In this document: positions 25,651 to 37,897 of the stretch, piece by piece
How the letters are laid out: every line of letters begins with the position of its first letter
Position numbering within the stretch: position 1 is the stretch's first letter
Source: Cornus controversa
Taxonomy: Eukaryota; Streptophyta; Magnoliopsida; Cornales; Cornaceae
DNA length: 64,000 bases
NCBI GenBank assembly: GCA_026545225.1
Contig: CM048849.1
Coordinates: forward strand, 45,160,336-45,224,335
Reading direction: 5' to 3'
Notes under the pieces: model-generated
The model's input: only the letters and a program-made list of their open reading frames with translations
Told to the model about the DNA's origin: nothing
Database searches by the model: none
Translations under genes and position numbers: made by a program

Positions 25651-26810
25651 AGTAGGGAGACGGAATGCGCAGCATAACAAGAAAAGCAATTTACCATTCA
25701 TTTTGATTGAACGCAAAAGTTGGCAAATCTATCCGAGTAGACTCAGAGAGAGAATATATGGTAATTATTGTCTATCTTAATATATGAAGAAAAGAAATTG
25801 TATTTTAATTCTCATTAAATTTCGTTAATTAATTTAAAATCAACTGGTTAAATGCTGATAGAATTAAAACACATTTGATTATCTTTTCATGCCAACCTCA
25901 ATGGTTTGTGTATAATTTTAGGAATTGTTTGAATGCATATTCTCTATCGACATTATCCTAGGGAAAAAAACAAGAGTCAATAGAGAGAAACCTCACACAA
26001 GAGGGAAGAGAAGGAGGGAAAACTCATCTTCAAGCAAGAGAAGATTTTGGATATCAATATACGATTCTACTGACATCATGAGCCGTTCTATTTGTTGATC
26101 TTGGTATCCATGGAGAGAAAACTCATCTTCAAACAAGAGAAGATTTTGGATATCAATATACCGGCACTATAGATTCTTCAATGAGCTTGAAGTTCATAAG
26201 GGTTTCACAGTGGCCTTTAAAAATTACTCTGGATAGTCTCCAATAAAGGCAAAGTTGGATGGATTGTTAGAGAGTGATTTGAGGAGATAATCGTAGGCAA
26301 AGTTGGATGGATTGTTAGAGAGTGATTTGAGGAGATAATCGTGGATGGATTGTCGGAGAGTGATTTGAGGAGACGTGGTTTCTCAAAATGATGCCTCCCC
26401 CAGCCCAATCTAAAAAAGAGACCTACCCCAGCCCAATCTAAAAAAGAGACGGATTATGAATAAGCAATCTATCGTCTTGAACATTGAACTGTGCATGTAA
26501 AATCAATGCGGAGAGGACAGAGTTTTCAGACTCTGGATTTTTTGCCCCCTTTCCCTCCTCTATTCATATTCTTTCTCTCCTGGATTTTTTGGGGAAAGGG
26601 GGAGACAAGTAAGGGAAAACCAACACATCTCACATCTAGGTGCAGTAAGGCCCAAAAGGGCACTAACTAAAAGGAGATGGATGGACCTTAAATACCACAA
26701 CTCATTTTCACATCTTTTCGATGTGGGACAAAGGACTAACACACACGGTGTTAGCAAATATATGAAATTGAGTAAATCAAATAAAATACGACAAAACAAA
26801 AGCGAAGCAA
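25651..26810. other. Non-array spacer with short tandem duplications
   Basis: No gene seen. A segment AAAACTCATCTTCAA...TTTTGGATATCAATATAC occurs twice (about 26017 and 26113), and a 48-bp minisatellite lies at 26248-26372. The GATGTGGGAC motif at 26720-26729 is the reverse of a phrase found near 13.7 kb. Open frames here read through these repeats and are not gene-like. Confidence 0.45.
26248..26372. repeat. 48-bp minisatellite, about 2.7 copies
   Basis: The unit GGCAAAGTTGGATGGATTGT... starts at 26248 and 26296. A third, shortened copy begins around 26343 with a 10-bp loss. All share GAGAGTGATTTGAGGAGA. Confidence 0.9.
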
Positions 26811-26819
26811 TATATGAAA

Positions 26820-27359
26820 TTGAGTAATATGGTGCATTGGCAGGCTCCAACCCGTGGTCGTTGGAAACTGAATTTTGATGCCTCTTATCATCCTTCTTCG
26901 ATGGAGTGTGGTGGAGGTTTGGTTTTGCGAAATTGGAATGGACATCCCGTTAGAGTGGCGTCCACTTTTTGGCCCATTGTTGCCAATCCCTCTGTCGCAG
27001 AGGCAATGGTGCTTGGGGAAGCAGTGAAGTTGATTCAGAGGTGGGGTTATGAGAATGTCGACATTGAAGGAGATTGTAAACCAATTTCGTGTCTTTAATC
27101 TGTTGACGGTTTGTCTCACATGGTGCTTCAAGACATTAAAGAACTCCTGTCCAAAAGTCAAGGACTGAAGTTATGTTGGATTCCCAGAAGGGGAAATCAA
27201 GTTGCTCATGAACTCATGAACCGAGTAGATGGGCTCTTCGTTGTAAAGAGCCTGATCTTGTTTGGGATGTATGGCCAAACTAGCTGTTAAAAATTCTTTT
27301 GGTTGATTGTAATGGTTTTTCTTCTTCTTAATTTAATCTCTTGTTGGAAAAAAAAAAAA
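26820..27359 (+). pseudogene. LINE-type RNase H domain fragment with poly-A tail
   Basis: Translation gives RGRWKLNFDAS, then SVAEAMVLGEA and VDIEGDC, the three acidic-motif regions of the RVT_3/RNase H-like domain found at the end of plant non-LTR retrotransposons. A TAA stop at 27096-27098 breaks the frame. The family's continuation can still be read after it, ending in a WIPRRGNQVAHEL-type motif. A run of A at 27348-27359 looks like the retroposon tail. No reverse transcriptase precedes it, so it is a 5'-truncated, dead copy. Confidence 0.8.
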
Positions 27360-27669
27360 GGAGAGATGTCTCGCAAGAAAATCACAGTATCACACGAAAG
27401 AACACTAAGGCATGCTGATATATACAATATTAGGTCTTGGTCTGGCGAGCCCAATCTATGACTCGATAGGAGTGTTGAGGTTCGCCAAACGGATAGCTGA
27501 ATTCGGTGATTCATTTGAGTTTTTTTCTCTCTCTTGAAGTGAAACGACGTCATTTTGCTATAGGTAAAATTTGTAATTCAACAGTAATGACTTGAACCGG
27601 AACTCAAAACAAGTTAATATCACATTATCTACTCACTTCTTATTAAAAATACCATCATTATATTTATTG

Positions 27670-27720
<51 letters not shown>

Positions 27721-28309
27721 CTAAAATTATATTCAATCAATCAAAAAATATTAAACAAATAAAAAAATAAAATTTTATTAAATATTATTATTTTTGGCTA
27801 GCAAATATCTGGAGAGTCTAATGTGTAGCCTCTGTTAGTCAGGAGATTTCAAGACGTTGACGTGAATCTCCAGAACTTTTACGTAACTCTCTGAATTTGT
27901 AACATGGTAAATTTTGGAGAACCAAATCATGAAACTCCAATGTGAATGCGGTTAGAAAATAAAGAATTCTACTGTGATTGCAGTTTGGTGAGCTTCACTC
28001 TACCCATACAACGTGGTTTGTTTCTTGGTCCATTTTGAGCCTTTTATATATATATTTTTAATATTATACGTACTTTTGTGGTTTCCTAATTTTTCAAATT
28101 GACGATTTGTTCTTATTTGAACCGTTTGAAAAATATAGTAGATTAATTGAACATAAGGAGATATTTGCACATTCTATATATAGCAAGAGAGTTTTTGCAA
28201 TCAACCCTAAAAATACTATTTATACACAATGAAAAAACAATTGAAGATAATTTTAAATTTTAAAAAATTTATACACCTAAAAGGAAAATTCTAAGAAGTT
28301 GAGGTGGGT
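27360..28309. other. Intergenic DNA between LINE fragment and array block C
   Basis: No gene seen. It contains a (TA)n run at 27676-27719 and a stretch at 27800-27960 with repeated ATCTCCAGA-type words that may be a decayed MITE. The 88-codon frame at 27287-27553 overlaps the LINE tail and is not convincing. Confidence 0.4.
27676..27719. repeat. (TA)n microsatellite
   Basis: TA dinucleotide run of about 44 bp. Confidence 0.95.
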
Positions 28310-29482
28310 CACATGCCCTGGACCTTAATTGGATCCGTTACTAATTCCTATTTTTGCCCAGGTTAATTTAACATATTCAAATTAAACCTTATAATTGTTA
28401 TTGAAAATTACTTAGTTGCAATATGTTCGTATCATTATTTAACATAGTGAATCTTAATACAAGGACATGTTTTCTTGAACTAAATAAATACCAAAACATC
28501 TGATTCTATGAAGAAGAAAAAAAAAAGAAAAAGTGAATCTCTAATGTATTTTTGAACTTCTTTTGCTAATCAAGGTTATTTATCTTAATTAGTGAGGTTG
28601 ATAATATTGGATAATGGATATGTCCGACTTCAAAAATAGCTTATATCTGATACTTGGACATCACTATGCTAATACTTAGTTAATCAACCTCGTTAATCAT
28701 GATAGATAATCTTATTTTAATTACTCAAAGTATGTGACATAAAATTTGTATTGACAATAGTTAATTAAAATGAAGAAGTAACAACCATGTTCAATAGTTA
28801 CTTTGATATAGTGGTAAGGGTTTCAAGAGTACAATCTAGCCCTAATTCAACCCCAATAAAATTTAATTTGATAAAATTAGACTTATTGGAAAAACTAATT
28901 TATAAATACTAGACTACATAAAAACGGCTAATCGTCAAAATCTTATTTTATCACAAACAGTCCAAAGAGAATAAAATCAAAATATTCATTAATTTTAATA
29001 TTTCCTTTATCAATTCAATAGATGAATAACTAAATTAAACAGCTAAAATTTAATAAAATTCAAAAAAAATTTAAAGATTTTAATTAATTGAATTTGAATA
29101 AAACAATACATTTAAAATTATTTGAATAGTCATTGAATTCGAATTCACATTTGCTAATGAATTTTGAATTTGCAATACTGGATTGAAAATTTTAAATGGA
29201 CTAAAAATCACTCCATTTCAAACCTTAAAACCAAAATCACTTATCACGACAAGTTCTGTCATCTATTTTTTTATTATATATTTTAACTCAACCCTAGTCA
29301 AAGGTGTAAGTAATTAACCTAATTTTTAATGTCTCTTAATGGTCACCTGCGACATCTATGATCAAATTCTGCTTTCATCCATGTGTGGCTAAAACATGTT
29401 TAAACATTATAATCATTCTTGTAAATTATTTAGTTGCAATTGGGTTTGTATAATGATTTGACAAAAGGATTCAAAATTCTAT

Positions 29483-30346
29483 GTGATTTTAAAAAGGTGC
29501 AGTAAGCTCTCATAGATTATATTTTGGATCATATCACACCTTAACCTTTGCAAAAGTGAGCAAAGTGCCTCTTGCACATCTTTTCTTTATCTATGACCAT
29601 TTTACCCTTTTTATTATTATAAAAACTAAACAACAATAGAGAGGAGAGTGTTTTTTCCTGGAAAAAAATTTTGAGAAAAAAAAACTAAAAATGCACGATT
29701 ACATAATAAAATTTTTGAATTTTATTTTTTGTTTTTTGAAAATTTTTCCATTAGAAAAAGAGGGGTCTTTGTTTGTGAAAAAAATTTCAGAAATAATTTT
29801 CGGGGAAAAAAACTAAATATGCACAATTACTTAATAAAATTTTTTGATTTTTTTTTTGTTTTTCGGAACTTTTTTCATTAGAAAGAGAGAGAATTTATGA
29901 AAATAAAATAATTATTGAAAAAACAAAAAAAATCCAAAATTTTTTATTATTGTGCATATTTAGTTTTTTTCTCCAAAAATTAGTTTCGAAATTTTTTTCC
30001 TGAAAAAAAAACTCCTCTTTTTTTTATTAAAGTAAAGAAAAACTTAATATAAAAAAATCCCTCTCTTTTTAATGAAAGATTTTCCGGAAACCAAAAAAAA
30101 ATTCCAAAAACTTTTATTATGTAATTGTGCATTTTTAGTTTTTTTCCGAAAAATTTTTTCCTTAAAAAAAAAAAAACCTTTTCTCCCTATTTTTTTTTAT
30201 TTTTTATAATAATAGAAATTATAAAATAGTTATAGAAAAGAAGAATATGTACAAAAGAACTACTTTATTCACTTTTACAAAAGTGTGTGTGTGATATAAT
30301 TCAAAATATAACATATGAGAGTTTATTTCAACTTTTTAAAATCATG
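29483..30346. mobile_element. Foldback element with four internal modules
   Basis: The termini are inverted repeats of more than 90 bp: GATTTTAAAAAGGTGCAGTA...CTCTCATAGATTATATTTTG on the left faces CAAAATATAACATATGAGAG on the right. Inside, a module with ACTAAAAATGCACGATTACA occurs at about 29683 and 29812, then in reverse at about 29950 and 30118, giving two direct and two inverted copies. The element splits an array module; the downstream half resumes at GCACAGTGGATCTTAGTA. No coding capacity. Confidence 0.75.
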
Positions 30347-30882
30347 CAGTGGATTAGCACAGTGGATCTTAGTAGTGTAACAAGTTTTTTTCAACTAAAT
30401 AGCAAAACATGTAAATAAAATTATTGGACACGTCCTACTTTAAAAAGCATATGACATAAAATTATTGGATTACTACCTTTATTGGTAAGAGGTCACATTA
30501 CAACCTGTATTGGTAACTGTGAATTAAACTAAAGTGGTACTAATCATATTCAGATGAGCATATTTTCATGTATGCTGTGGTCAATTTTTTTGCAATACAC
30601 AAAACATATTATTTGTATGAAGCAGAGTAATATAATTAAAGTAGTTCAGGAGACTTTGACGTTAGATTGAAAAAATGTAAAATCACATTTGTAAAATGAT
30701 TTGCATATTTAAATATTTCTTCTCTTTATATAACCTACGGTTAGATTAGTGAGGAATGGGAGGAAACCAAACGGTCAAAAAATATTAGGAGAAGGAGGAA
30801 GAAGGGCAGTAATACATATAATAAAACAAGTTAGGTGAGTTGGTAGATTGAATAAGTGTCAATTCAAATAATAAATCACACT

Positions 30883-31032
30883 TGTAAAATGATTTGCATA
30901 TACAATTACTTGTCCTTTCTATATAACTTATGATTGAACTGAACTGAATGATGTATTTGTAAAATGATTTGCATATACAATTACTTGTCCTTTCTATATA
31001 ACTTATGATTGAACTGAACTGAATGATGTATT
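30883..31032 (+). repeat. 75-bp near-perfect tandem duplication
   Basis: TGTAAAATGATTTGCATATA... starts at 30883 and again at 30958. The two copies are essentially identical through ATGATGTATT, so this duplication is recent compared with the surrounding diverged array. Confidence 0.9.
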
Positions 31033-31936
31033 AGAGGAAACTAAAAAGAGGATAGAAAAAAATTCAATTGTGAAACATACTGCAAACTTCTCCTTTCATT
31101 CTTACTCCCTTATTTTTGTTACATTATTTACGGTAATAAAATTGTTTACTTATCAAAATAAATAAAAAAAATAAAAATGGTAAAATTTGCACAATTTTAG
31201 ATCAAATATGTTGACTTTTCATTTAACAAATGTATTAGTAAATATTACCATCATTCCAACCATATAAAAATAAATCAATAACAATCCGTACAAGTTACTA
31301 GTATTTATTTTGTTGTTTGGAGTGCAACTCGAATGAATTGAATGGTCTATCAAAAGATATAAAATCTTTCGCTCAAAATCGACTCAATATCTTTGAACCC
31401 AAGACCAACTAATGTTCAAAATTTTAAACTCGAGTTCAACTTGAATTATAAAAAGTGTACATAAAATTGTGTTAAATTACTGCTACATATAAAAGATTAT
31501 AAAAACCAATGTTAATATATACAACATTAGAAATAATTTCTCAAGAAAAATTAGTTCTCCAAATGACTAATATATAATAAATCAAAATTTAAAAAAAAAA
31601 AACTTAGAAAAAATGTTGATCACGATTATAAATATATATAATATATTTCAATTTTAAATTATAAAAAGTTTAGGTTAGCATTTGAGCTCGAATTAGTTTT
31701 CGTTTACCTACTCCTCAGTCCCAATCCAATTTAAATTAAGTTTGGTTTATAATTTTCCAACTCAATCCAAATTTTTATTGTAAAAATGGCTATCCAAGCC
31801 TATGAAAAATCCAATCGAGGCTCAAGTTGAATTTGAGTTAATCTATTCAAGTTACACCCTTACATGTGGCATACGAATATTAGATTATGGTAAGTTTTAC
31901 TTTTAGGAGGCTACGTTAAAAGCTGTATTATCAAGG

Positions 31937-32167
31937 GCAAAATACATTCACACTCCTTAAGGTTTGTCTTAACTATACTCATATTTATTATTTGGCAAAA
32001 CCTATACTCACACTCTCTGAGGTTTGATACATAATTACACCCAACTCCAACACTATATGTATTGTCTATTTCACCCCTCCATTGACTGCAAATATCTTTT
32101 TGAAATTATTTTTCACGTTTAAAAGACTACATTGTCCCAACTTTCCTTTCATTACTTCCCTAACATT

Positions 32168-32222
<55 letters not shown>

Positions 32223-32690
32223 TTGCAGCACTAGAAATATATTACAAATTTTATTAAATATATTTTTAATATATGTTATATTACGTATTCTACTAAAAAA
32301 ATAAATTTAAATATAAATTAAAAATTATATAAACTTGAAATTTTTTCAAGCTTTATGAATCTTAATGTGACGATAATTATGTATATATGTGTATGTGTAT
32401 CAAACCTTATTATCATCATATTAAGACTTCGTACACATACACATATATACATAATCATCATCATATTAAGATTTATAAAACTTGAAAGAATTATAAGTAC
32501 GCATAATTTATAATTTTAAATTTAAATTTAAATTTATTGTATACTAAAATATGTAATATAACATATATTAAAATATATTTAATAAAATTTACAATATATT
32601 TCTAATACTGCAAAAATATATATAGGTGTATGTGTGTGTGGTTTAAAGTTAAAAGAAAATTAATGAAATTAAAGTTGGGGCAATGTAATT
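31937..32690. mobile_element. Large foldback element, copy 2 (right end reduced)
   Basis: Relative of 18870-19645. The left end GGGCAAAATACATTCACACT matches the reversed right end of copy 1 (AGGATAAAATACATTCACAC). The centre has the same facing blocks, AAGCTTTATGAATCTTAATG and CATCATATTAAGATTTATAA. It carries an (AC)n(AT)n run at 32165-32222. The outer part of the right arm is missing. Confidence 0.75.
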
Positions 32691-33669
32691 ATGTAATTAT
32701 TGTCATCAAACATATCCCATCATCTCCTTATATCTAGAGATGGTGTATGTGCATTGCCATCTTCCTTAAATCACTATTTTTTCAATTATTTGATGTATTC
32801 TCAATTTTAACAACGAAATAACCAATTTTGTTTGTTTTATTTGCTCAGTGTATATTTTTGTTTTTTAGTGTTTAATTGTAGGCCAAAATAATGTAAAGCA
32901 TTTTTCAAGAGGTGGCTACCCATAATAATCAAATTTAAAGGTCGGTCAAGAATCAAACATATAGTGTTTGCATAAAATTTAATTTGAGAAAACTAGAATT
33001 ATTCGAAAAACTAATTTATAATAACTTGACTCGTCAGTAACTGTTACTAGTCAAAATCTTATTTTATCATAAACAGTCAAAAAGGACAATAGTGTTAATA
33101 TATTCATTAATTTTAGTATTTTCTTTATCAATTCAAGAAATAGTCAACTAAATTAAGCAATTAAAATTTAATAAAATTAAAGAAAATATTAAAAAATTTA
33201 ATTCATTGAATTTGGATGAAATAATACCGTTAAAATGGTTTGGGTTGTCATTGAATTCTCGATTTCACACTTCCTCATGAATTTTGAATTCGCAATACCA
33301 AATTGAAAATTTTAAATTCGCTAATAATCAATTCATTTCAAACCTTGAAACCAAATCACGACAAGTCTTGTGATTCTTAATTTTTTTATCAATATTTAAT
33401 TCAAAACTAAATAATTAACCTAATTAGTAAAGTTTATAAATAGTTACGGGTGAGATCTATGATCAAAGGGTGCCTTTGTCCATGTTGAGTTAACATATTT
33501 AAATTAAACATTATAATTGTTATAGAAAATCATTTAATTGCAATAGATTCCTAATTTAGCATAGTGGATCTTACTACAATAACATGTTTTCTTCAACTAA
33601 ATAGCAAAACATGTAGTAACATAATTAGTTTGTCCAACTCTAGCTCATACTTTAGCTATAGTGTGTCTG

Positions 33670-35660
33670 TATCTTCGACTTCGACGGAGTTTTGTTCACT
33701 ACAAATATGGGGTCTTCCCTGAGCAAAGAAGAAAAAAGAGATTTGATGGATCTTTTGATTAAGAATTTAGACATCTTTGCATGGGACCACTTGGATATGC
33801 AAGGGTCGACTCAAGTGTAGTGTGCCATTCACTCAACATCAACCCAAACTATCCAACCATTAAATAGAAGCAAAATAGTTTGCTCTAGAAATAAACCAAG
33901 TTAGAGTGGCAGAGGTAGATTGCCTTTTCCAAACTGGCTTCATTAGGGAAGTCAGATATCCAAAGTGGCTGTCTAATGTGGTGATAGTACAAAAAAAAGA
34001 ACAAAATATGGCGAGTTTGCATAGACCTTACCAACTTAAATAAAGCTTGTCCCATAGATAGTTTTCTACTACCAAAGATCGATGAGATGGTAGATGCGAC
34101 AACTGGCTATGAACGACTCACATTTCCCAATGCATACTCAAGTAACACCAAATCCTGTTCAACCCTATGGATGAAGAGACATCATTCATTATTGAAAGAT
34201 GAACTTATTAATACAAAGTAATGTCGTTCAGATTAAAGAGTGTCGGAACAACTTACTAACATCTGATCAACAAAGTGTTCAAGAAACAGATAGGCAGAAC
34301 AGTAAAAACTTACATAGATGACGTGGTGGTGAAAAGTCTAAGGAAGAAAAATTATTTAGAACACCTTTAGGAAGTCTTCGATACACTCCGGAAGCACAAT
34401 ATGAGGTTGAATCCTTCAAAGTGCTCTTTTGAAGTCTCCTCAGGACAATTCTTGGGACACATTGTTAACCGAACATAAATAGAGGCGAGTCCAGTACAAG
34501 TAAAATCCCTCACCCAAAATGAAAAGCCAAAGACTCATAAGAATGCTCAAGTCTTAACAAAACGTATAGTCAGCTAAGTAGGTTTATCTCTCGTTTTTGT
34601 GACAAATGTAAACCTTTCTTTGACGATATATGAGCAAAAGAAAAAGAAGTGTGGGGGTCAGTGCAAAGTGAAGCGTTAACAAACCTTAAACAGTACCTGA
34701 CTCATCTGCCGATCCATTCAGCACCTAAGCCAGGAAAGTCATTGTACTTGTACTTACCAGTATTTCGAACAGTTACAAGTGCAGTACTAATCATATAAGT
34801 AAATAGAAAACAAATTTTGGTGTTCTATCCGAGCAAAATGATGGTTGATACTAAATAGACATATTCAAAGGCGGGGAATATAATATTGGCTCTAGTTCAG
34901 GCCAAAAATAGTTAAGACACTATTTTGAGGCTCACTAATTATAGTGCCCACCAAGTTCCCAATCAAAGCCATCCTCGGTAATCTTCATTTGTTAGGTCAT
35001 ATCACTAAATGGGAGATCACATTGAGAGCCATAATATAAAGTATGAACCTCGAACAGTAATAAAGGGCCAAATAATGGCTGATTTCTTGCTCGACTATGA
35101 ACTACACAAAGGAGAGTCAGAAATTCCCGTTCCAAGTGAATGGAAGCTTTACGTGGACGAGTCATTATACTTGTACTTAGCAGTATTTTGAACAGTCGTT
35201 ACAAGTGCAATACTGATCAGTTAAGTAAATAGAAAACAGAATCTGGTGTTCTATTCGAGCAAAATGATAACTGATTCTGAATAGACATATTCAAAGGTGG
35301 AGAAAATAATATTGGCTCTGGTTTAGGCCAAAAATAAGCTAAAACACTATTTTGAGGCTCATCTGATTATAGTGCCCACCAAGTTCCCAATCAAATCCAT
35401 CCTCAGTAATCCCAATCTGTCGAGTCGTATCACTAAGTGGGAGATCCCATGATATAAAGTATGAACCTCAAACAACAATAAGGGCCAAGTAGTGTCTGAT
35501 TTCTTGCTCGAGTATGAACTACAAGATTATGGAGAGTTAGAAGCTCCCGTTTCAAGTGAATGAAAGCTCTACGTGGACGGGTCATCAACACAAGCAGGAA
35601 CAGAATTGGATTAGAGATCCGAACACCCGATGGAACCACTTTACAGTAGGCGGTACACTT
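33670..35660 (+). mobile_element. Decayed Ty3/Gypsy retrotransposon internal region
   Basis: In shifting frames the plus strand encodes the start of a Gypsy reverse transcriptase (KNLDIFAWD, then DM), then DLTNLNKACPIDSF and PKIDEMVDATTGYE. The catalytic YIDD is at 34311-34322, and an RNase H region reads LYLYL...AVLI, then PRTVIKGQIMADFL. Stops and frameshifts occur throughout, and no LTRs, integrase or gag were recognised. The 3' part (34740-35583) holds a 423-bp internal tandem duplication. Confidence 0.8.
34740..35583 (+). repeat. 423-bp tandem duplication inside the Gypsy RNase H region
   Basis: The copy starting at 34740 (ATTGTACTTGTACTTACCAG) is repeated from 35163 (ATTATACTTGTACTTAGCAG) and runs to TACGTGGACGGGTCAT at about 35583. 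The copies differ by scattered substitutions and small indels. The duplication joins the end of the RNase H motif LYVDES directly to the LYLYL start. Confidence 0.85.
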
Positions 35661-36545
35661 AGAATTTCATGCGTCAAACAACGAAAGGATTTAATTAATT
35701 ATGAAGCAAGTCCATAGAGATTATTCCCCAAGGGACGATCGTATGAAGGCCTAGAAGGACAAAGTAAAATAAGAATTCAAACACTTTGACCAAAATAGTG
35801 ATAATTGCACAAAACTTACTATTTTATATCCCAAAATAAGTATTTAATTATTTTTTATTTTATTTAAATGTTCTTTTTTTGCATTTTATGTTTTATAGGG
35901 GTTGATTTCCAAATGAGAAGAAAAACAGTAAGAAATGACTGAAAATGATATATATAGCCAAAGATAAATATAATAAGAACTATAGGAGATATGGTATTTT
36001 GCACAAATTACTTTACAAGAAGTCTTAAGTTCAAAACTTTGAAAAATATTTTTTACACGGTCACATCAGTCCAGAATTCAAACAATTCAAATTGAAGAAT
36101 TCAAATTGAAGATATGAAGATCAAATCTTGGAAATTCAAATTTTGTATTTTGAATTTTTCTTTTTAAATTTTGTATTTTAAATTCTTTTTTCCCACCTAA
36201 AGCATTCCCCTCTAACTCTTTAAATAGGGAGTCTTAGGGGTTGGTGAAGGAGTTAGAAAATTGTAGAGAAAAATTGCACAAAAAATAGTGTATTCATTTT
36301 CTTTATTCAATGAAGAATAGTTGTTTTATTTTTATATGTTTCTTTTATATTGATATGCAACCATAAACATCCTTTTTAAAGGAGTGATGAAGCCACCATG
36401 GCTGAAATATAAGTAAGTTCTTTTATTTTTTTGTATAGTTTTTTCTCCCAAGAGCATTCTTTTATCCTGAGTTTTTGTTTTCAAAAATTAAATAAAGGAT
36501 TCTTCATGTTCACCAAATAATGATAATTCGAAAAATGTTTACCTC
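35660..36545 (+). other. Unidentified insertion with promoter-like segment
   Basis: Not part of the array modules and not recognisably coding. A TATA-like CTCTTTAAATAGGGAG at about 36217 is followed by a leader-like stretch and GAAGCCACCATGGCTGA at about 36388. It may be a further LTR or non-autonomous retroelement joined to the Gypsy remnant, but no terminal repeats were found. Confidence 0.35.
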
Positions 36546-37410
36546 TATTTACCAAGCAAAAGTGGCTAAAAAACAATTCCTTTCAAACGTTAAAATCACA
36601 TTACTTATCACTTGTCATGTAATCCTATTTTTCAACATATATATTAACTCAAACCTAGTCAAAGGTGTGAGTAATTAACCTAATTAGTTTAGTTTCTAAA
36701 TAGCTACGTGTGCGATCTATGATCAAATCCTTCTTTTTTTTTTGCCCATGTTGACCTAACATATTTAAATTAGACATTGTAATCCTTATTGAAAAGTATT
36801 TAGTTGCAATAGATTCCTATCATGATTTAGCATAGTAGATCTTAGTACAGTAGAAACATGTTTTCTTCAACTAAATGGTAGAACATGTAACATAAATTAG
36901 TACATTACATTCTCTGAAAAAAGAAAAGAAAAGAAAATATGGGCATGTCCATGTCATGAATGAATGAATAGAAATGCCTAAATTGAAAGTGAAGTGCAGA
37001 AAAATAAAGAGTTGTGAGTCTATTGGTCATTGGGATAAGTTTGTCCAACTCTAGCTCACAATTGTACCTCCTTTGAGTTCTAGCAAGCCCGTATTATCGA
37101 CTTCATTAATCAAAACACATAATCTGATCTTAATTAACATAAGTATGTGACATAAGGGTAGTTTTATTTGGAAGAGGTCACATTTCAACTTGTATTACTA
37201 ACTGTTAATTAAACTGAAACCATATGTTCAACTGAGCATATTTTTCATGATAATTGTGGTCACAATATTGGTATGAAGCTCAACAATATAATAAATTAGG
37301 ACACTCTAGAGATGCAACTAAAATGGTACTATTAGACTTGAACTTGGTGATGTATTTTTTTTTATTATTATTAAGGGTAAATTGATGATGTATTGGAGGA
37401 AGCTAAAACT

Positions 37411-37897
37411 CTGATAAAATTAACAAAAAGAGAATAGACAACAGAGAAACATGAAAAAGAGAATCAAAAAAAAGTAGAGATGACAAAAAACAATGTATTA
37501 GGAATGGAATCTACAAGTCAAGTAGGCTAGATAAGAGAGATATAAAACACCGTTTTATTTGCTGACTCCGATTTTGATCATGTGGTTGTGGATTATGAAC
37601 TCACCACGCTTTGATGATTTTGAAATAAAATAATTACACAAATTTAATATTTTCACAAGTCGTATTATATTCAGTTTTCTTATTCTTTGATATAATATTA
37701 GCCGCATCATAAATAGATGGAGTTAACTAATCATTATTGCTGTCTTAATTCTCTTTTCCGTCCTTTAGTTAGCCTTCATATTTTTTTAATTTTTTATTTA
37801 TTTTTTTAGGAGTTGATCAACAAATTTACGTTTTATGTGACCATGCCTAACTAACAGTCTGACCCCTACTCCATAGTAACGACTGTTCTATTAAACT
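37411..37897. other. Intergenic AT-rich DNA
   Basis: No gene, array module or clear element seen. Confidence 0.35.

Larger units (their letters stand above)
28310..31936 (+). repeat. Composite non-coding repeat array, block C
   Basis: Recurring modules again: TTGCAATATGTTCGTATCAT (28417), GAGGTTGATAATATTGGA (28593), TTTAATATTTCCTTTATCAA (28996), GAATTTGAATAAAACAATAC (29090), TGTGGTCAATTTTTTTGC (30576), TGATTTGCATATACAATTAC (twice, 30890 and 30965), GTGCAACTCGAATGAATTGA (31322) and GTTTAGGTTAGCATTTGAG (31668). A foldback element occupies 29483-30346. Non-coding. Confidence 0.7.
32691..37410 (+). repeat. Composite non-coding repeat array, block D, split by a Gypsy insertion
   Basis: Modules TGTAGGCCAAAATAATG (32878), ATTCATTAATTTTAGTATTT (33103), GAATTTGGATGAAATAATAC (33209), CTATGATCAAAGGGTGCC (33456) and GTTTGTCCAACTCTAGCTC (33629) lie left of the insertion. 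GTGTGAGTAATTAACCTAAT (36665), GTTTGTCCAACTCTAGCTC (37039) and TGTGGTCACAATATTGGT (37256) lie to the right. About 2.9 kb of retrotransposon-derived and unidentified sequence (33660-36545) separates the halves. Confidence 0.7.

Noticed and set aside
33670-35660. Integrated plant pararetrovirus
   Set aside because: The reverse transcriptase and RNase H phrases match Ty3/Gypsy retrotransposons. No movement or coat protein sequence was seen.
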